Assembly: GCA_038087015.1 (NCBI GenBank)
Contig: JASBNA010000003.1
Span: forward strand, 1 to 64,000
Direction of reading: 5' to 3'
Origin: Cerrena zonata
Lineage: Eukaryota; Basidiomycota; Agaricomycetes; Polyporales; Cerrenaceae
DNA: 64,000 nt
Part shown: one piece after another, positions 60,568-64,000 of the stretch
Layout of the letters: each line of letters opens with the position of its first letter
How positions within the stretch are numbered: the stretch's first letter is position 1
Notes under the pieces: model-generated
Database searches by the model: none
What the model saw: only the letters and a program-made list of their open reading frames with translations
Told to the model about the DNA's origin: nothing
Position numbers and translations under genes: made by a program

Positions 60568-63036
60568 ATGGACTTCCCTGCTGGACGGAGGAGGCTTCGG
60601 CAATTTATAGATAGCCGGAGATTCTCACGGAAATCAAGAAGGGCGATCGTGCATGTCAGTGAATGCATCGAGCTTCCTGAATATTATCTATCAGTGTCTT
60701 CGTCATATAGCAGGCGTCGGAGAAGACTGCAAGGCTCTAGTCATTTGAGTGCTTCCGTCTCAGACGGAAATCTAGTCGTCTCTCCTTCAGACTCGCAAAA
60801 ACGCAGTGACCAGATCTCAGTCATTACGCAACCAAAGAACACCCATAAAGATCCCCAACCCAACATGGAATCGAAGCACCCTGCTCAAGATGTCGACAAC
60901 CTGACGCCGCTTGAAAACACTCCCCCCCATGGCCCTCAGCCGGAGGAAATCGAAGGGAGTACGGTCCCCATTAGTGCTGCACATCAGACGGTAGGAGTGG
61001 TTCCTCCAAACGACAAAGTGAGCTCCCCGCCTTGTCTTGCGTCATAGAAGCACTAAGAAGATATACCAAATGCAGGATGTGTCCCCGAACATCGAAGAGC
61101 AAGTGCATAGAGTCAAGATTGAACCCGACCGCACTGGCTGGGGACGAATCTCTGATCTACTTCGACAGTATGATCGAGATCGAGTCGAAGATGTGAAGGA
61201 GGATATCGATACGCTCCTCGTGTTTGTGAGTTCTTCCATTACTATTGATTGCTCCTCGTATCAACTCTTTCCCCTCCTAGGCTGGTCTCTTCTCCGCAGT
61301 GATTACTGCATTTATCATCGAGTCCTACAAGACCTTACAACAACAGCCCGAAGATACCACCAATCAAATCTTACTCCAGCTGTCGGCCCAACTAGCCAGT
61401 CTGACGCTTTCCGGGAGTTTTGTCAACTCGACTATCCCAGCGTTCACATCTCCTTCCTTCACTCCTACCAGGTTCTCAGTGTTAATCAATACGGTATGGT
61501 TGTTGAGTCTCGTTTTCGCTCTCATCACAGCGTCCGTCGGTATCCTCGTCAAGCAATGGCTCCACGAGCTCATGGCACGCGATACCCAAGATCCCCGTCA
61601 ACAGGTCAAGATTCGCTTCTTTCGCGAGGTCGGCGTACAGCGATGGCAAGTCTTCGAGATCGCTGCTGCCCTCCCACTTCTCCTCCAGCTCGCCCTCCTC
61701 TTGTTCTTTGTCGGCCTCAGTGCATTCCTCTACGATTTGAATCCGGTTGTTACCTGGATAGTAACGGGGGTCATGATCGTTTGGCTCATATTCTACCTAT
61801 TTGCCTCAATTGCTCCGGCGTTCTCCTCACAGTGCCCGTACAAGACTCCGATTCTGAAGGGCATCCTTCACCAGGTCCGGGTTGGAAGCCACACATTAAT
61901 AAGATCCCTCGTTCACTCGTTACATGACCATATCCCCATAACATGGCCGACAATTGTACAACGATGCGAAGCTCTACGCGATTGGTCGGATACATGGTTA
62001 GCTGCTTGGGTAGCTCACGAAGAGACTGAAGTCCGCAAAGATGTCACCTGGGATCTTCCTACCTTGGTCTGCTCACGCGAGATCCTCCAGGGCGAGCAAC
62101 TTGAGCAGACGATCACCGACTGTTTCAAAAATTGCTTTTTACCGTTATTGTTGCCCTGTATGAAGCTCCTCTCACGAGGTGCAGGTCCGGACGTCCAACG
62201 GGTACTTCCATATATCCCTCAAGGATATGCTCAACCGGTATTCGAACTCTTCACCGCGCTCATGGACACTCTGGTGCGTCCCTCCGATCATGTACAAACC
62301 CGTGCAATCTGGTACATCGTATCGACCTTTGCCCTCTCGAATCGATATGATCCTGTCATAAATTTCCCAATCCCCCAGGTATCGCTCCCCATGCTCGTTC
62401 GACTCATAAATGAAAACCCAGAGTCGGCAGTGTATTCAATCCTCACCATGTACTCCGTAAGGCACAATACTCTCGAGAATCGCCCCGAATCCGTTGATAA
62501 TCTATTCTCTTTTGTATCTCATAATGAGAAAACATACAATATCGGTGAGTTCTCATATCACTTTTTCGTCTACAAAAGTCCACTGATATGAACTCATAGG
62601 GGCTCAATTTGTTTCCAATCTGGTTGCTGCGACCAGAGCTATCTGTCATCGCCTTTGGAACCAACCACAGGTTGACTCTGACGTAGACATGCAGGACATC
62701 CTCTATTGGATTAACCTGGCTCGTAGTAACTCTGATCCTCCCATTCCGATCGATCCCATCGCATTAATTTCTACTTTTTCCCAAGTGTTATACTTTCTCA
62801 CTCCTCCTGCTGTAAGACGGGAACATCGGGATATTCTTATTGGAGTGATGGGTGAGCTTGCCAGCATTGTAATTGATACTGATGGATCTTCGTGGTCACA
62901 CTCTCGTCGATACTGTGTTCAAAAGATACATGAATTCTTTTGTGATATGGGTCTCACGGATGAACACCTTGTTCCGAAAATAGGAGGCTTAATTGGTACT
63001 TGGATGTCTGATTTCGATCGTAATAGACTATCATAG
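60568..63036 (+). CDS. DUF6535 membrane protein (copy 5), usual ATG replaced by GTG
   Basis: Exons 60568-61017, 61076-61225, 61281-62544 and 62600-63036 give about 766 residues if translation starts at the upstream in-frame ATG (MDFPAGRRRL). At the position where other copies start (MSSSS...), this one has GTG (60694-60696) in otherwise conserved context, so the normal start is lost and about 42 new residues would be added. The remaining protein is intact: KIEPDRTGWGRISDLLRQYD, four membrane helices (one change, ASVGILV for ASLGILV), SSQCPYKTPILKG and the REHRDILIGVMGEL block. Either the upstream ATG is used or the gene is translated poorly. Confidence 0.84.
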
Positions 63037-63576
63037 TAATAGGTGTACTCGCTGTTGTAAATACTCATTAGAATAGTATTTGGTGCTTATACAACACACT
63101 GTCCATATTCCAACCGAGACGGTCAGTCGCTCTAGTGCTTACGAGAGGTTGAATCGTAACTTCAAGCCCACTCAATTGCGTCTGCGAAGTTCATCAGAGA
63201 TGTAACAGTGGTATATTGTGAGCTTGGAATTGTGTTTGCAATGGTGGAAGACGTACGAGGTGTAGATTTTCTACTTGGTTCAGTCTGTAGCCTCACGGTA
63301 GCACTATGACGTTATAGGATGCAGTAGTAAGTCAGTAGGGACAGGTGAGAGTAACCAAGTCCCAAAGGGAACGCATCCGCGTCACAAAGACAGATAGTAA
63401 AGATCGAGTATATGCTAAAGAATGCCTGTGGGACCCTGCAAGATTCCAAGATAATCGGAGGTACGCGAAAGTCTTAAGCGAAGCCAACCGCATGGCGATT
63501 TTACGCTATTTTTATTGCTTACCCTCTCACTACCACACCGACCAGTTCCCCTTTTCCTACCGCTCCTCTATTCTCA
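63037..63576. other. Intergenic between DUF6535 copies 5 and 6
   Basis: 63085-63130 resembles the 3' flank of copy 2. The last 60 bases are a pyrimidine-rich leader of copy 6. No gene. Confidence 0.45.
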
Positions 63577-64000
63577 ATGTCGTCTTCCTCTAAAGCGACC
63601 AAAATGACTCGCAGATCCAGAGCTTCTAGTACACGCTCGAACGCTCCAAGTTCCGACTCGGGCGGAGACTCGATCCAAATCTCTGCCTCAAATTCACAAA
63701 AGCATAATGATGAGGTCTCAGATTTCAAAGGATCAGAGAATGTGAATGAATCCTCTGGGCCAGGCTTAGCTCAGCTTACTACTCAACAGGCCGAGAACTC
63801 GCGGTCTCCTCAGGTTGCATGTAATCCCCCTGGCGAGCGGGTAGAGCAAATTGAGTCACACCCAGCTGTCAATGGTATTAAACCACTCCAGGTCCAGCAG
63901 CGTGGAGGAGCTGTACAGTCCTCTTCTAACGATAAGGTGAGCCTTCATTGTTGCGTTGTACTGTTGAGGTACTAAAGAAGCAATAAATGAGTACAGGACA
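63577..64000 (+). CDS. DUF6535 membrane protein (copy 6), N-terminal part only
   Basis: Exon 1 (63577-63936, 120 codons) starts MSSSSKATKMTRRSRASSTR and is Ser/Gln-rich like the first exons of the other copies, with the same SQKHNDEVSD-type words as copy 2 (SQKHSNEVPV). A GTGAGC donor, a 60-nt intron and a GTACAG acceptor at 63996 follow in the same phase as the other copies; the window ends four bases into exon 2. The membrane part would lie beyond base 64000, so the assignment rests on the first exon and the splice pattern. Confidence 0.72.

Noticed and set aside
1..64000. CRISPR arrays, rRNA, tRNA or bacterial-type operons
   Set aside because: None seen; the sequence is eukaryotic with spliced genes, and no clear tRNA cloverleaf was recognised by eye, though a dedicated search could not be run.

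Overview
The window is nuclear DNA of a filamentous basidiomycete, most likely an agaricomycete. Genes are broken by many short GT-AG introns of about 48-70 nt. It carries DUF6535 membrane proteins, an agaricomycete-type F-box protein with a Cys-rich segment, and secreted alginate-lyase-fold enzymes. I cannot name the species. The window has one conserved housekeeping gene (GPI13) among expanded lineage-specific families, transposon copies and decaying duplicates.

Layout. 0-1.6 kb: broken copy of the F-box family whose intact member lies at 57.5-59.8 kb. 2.1-3.3 kb (-): two-C2H2-finger protein with an RGG tail. 4.3-5.4 kb: hAT relic. 5.5-6.5 kb (-): 'family A' protein (Cys/His head, helical middle, two-helix membrane tail). 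7.3-10.8 kb: BED-finger hAT transposase gene. 11.3-13.5 kb (-): six-exon gene of unknown function with a single in-frame stop. 14.8-15.4 kb (-): possible small secreted protein. 18.0-21.5 kb: second hAT gene, followed by a fragment of the 11-13 kb gene. 22.5-23.8 kb: decayed family A copy. 24.6-27.1 kb (-): first DUF6535 gene. 27.8-28.6 kb (-): small five-exon helical protein. 32.9-35.3 kb: alginate-lyase-like gene plus a GPI13 relic. 35.35-36.04 and 36.44-37.15 kb: two MITE-like elements with near-terminal perfect inverted repeats. 37.5-40.5 kb: intact GPI13. 41.3-42.3 kb: intact family A member. 42.9-45.3 kb: second DUF6535 gene. 45.6-48.9 kb: second lyase plus GPI13-relic block. 50.2-56.3 kb: two more DUF6535 genes. 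56.8-57.2 kb: third MITE-like element. 57.5-59.8 kb: F-box gene with a long Asp/Asn repeat. 60.6-64.0 kb: fifth DUF6535 gene, and a sixth cut by the window end.

How it fits together. There is no operon-like system. The theme is repeated local duplication followed by decay: six DUF6535 genes with the same exon plan, three family A genes, two F-box copies, two lyase copies, three GPI13 copies (one intact), two hAT genes plus a relic, and two copies of the 11-13 kb gene. The least explained parts are family A and the DUF6535 array. Both encode integral membrane proteins of unknown function with variable soluble parts. All exon models were built by hand from splice signals and reading frames, with paralogues used as cross-checks.
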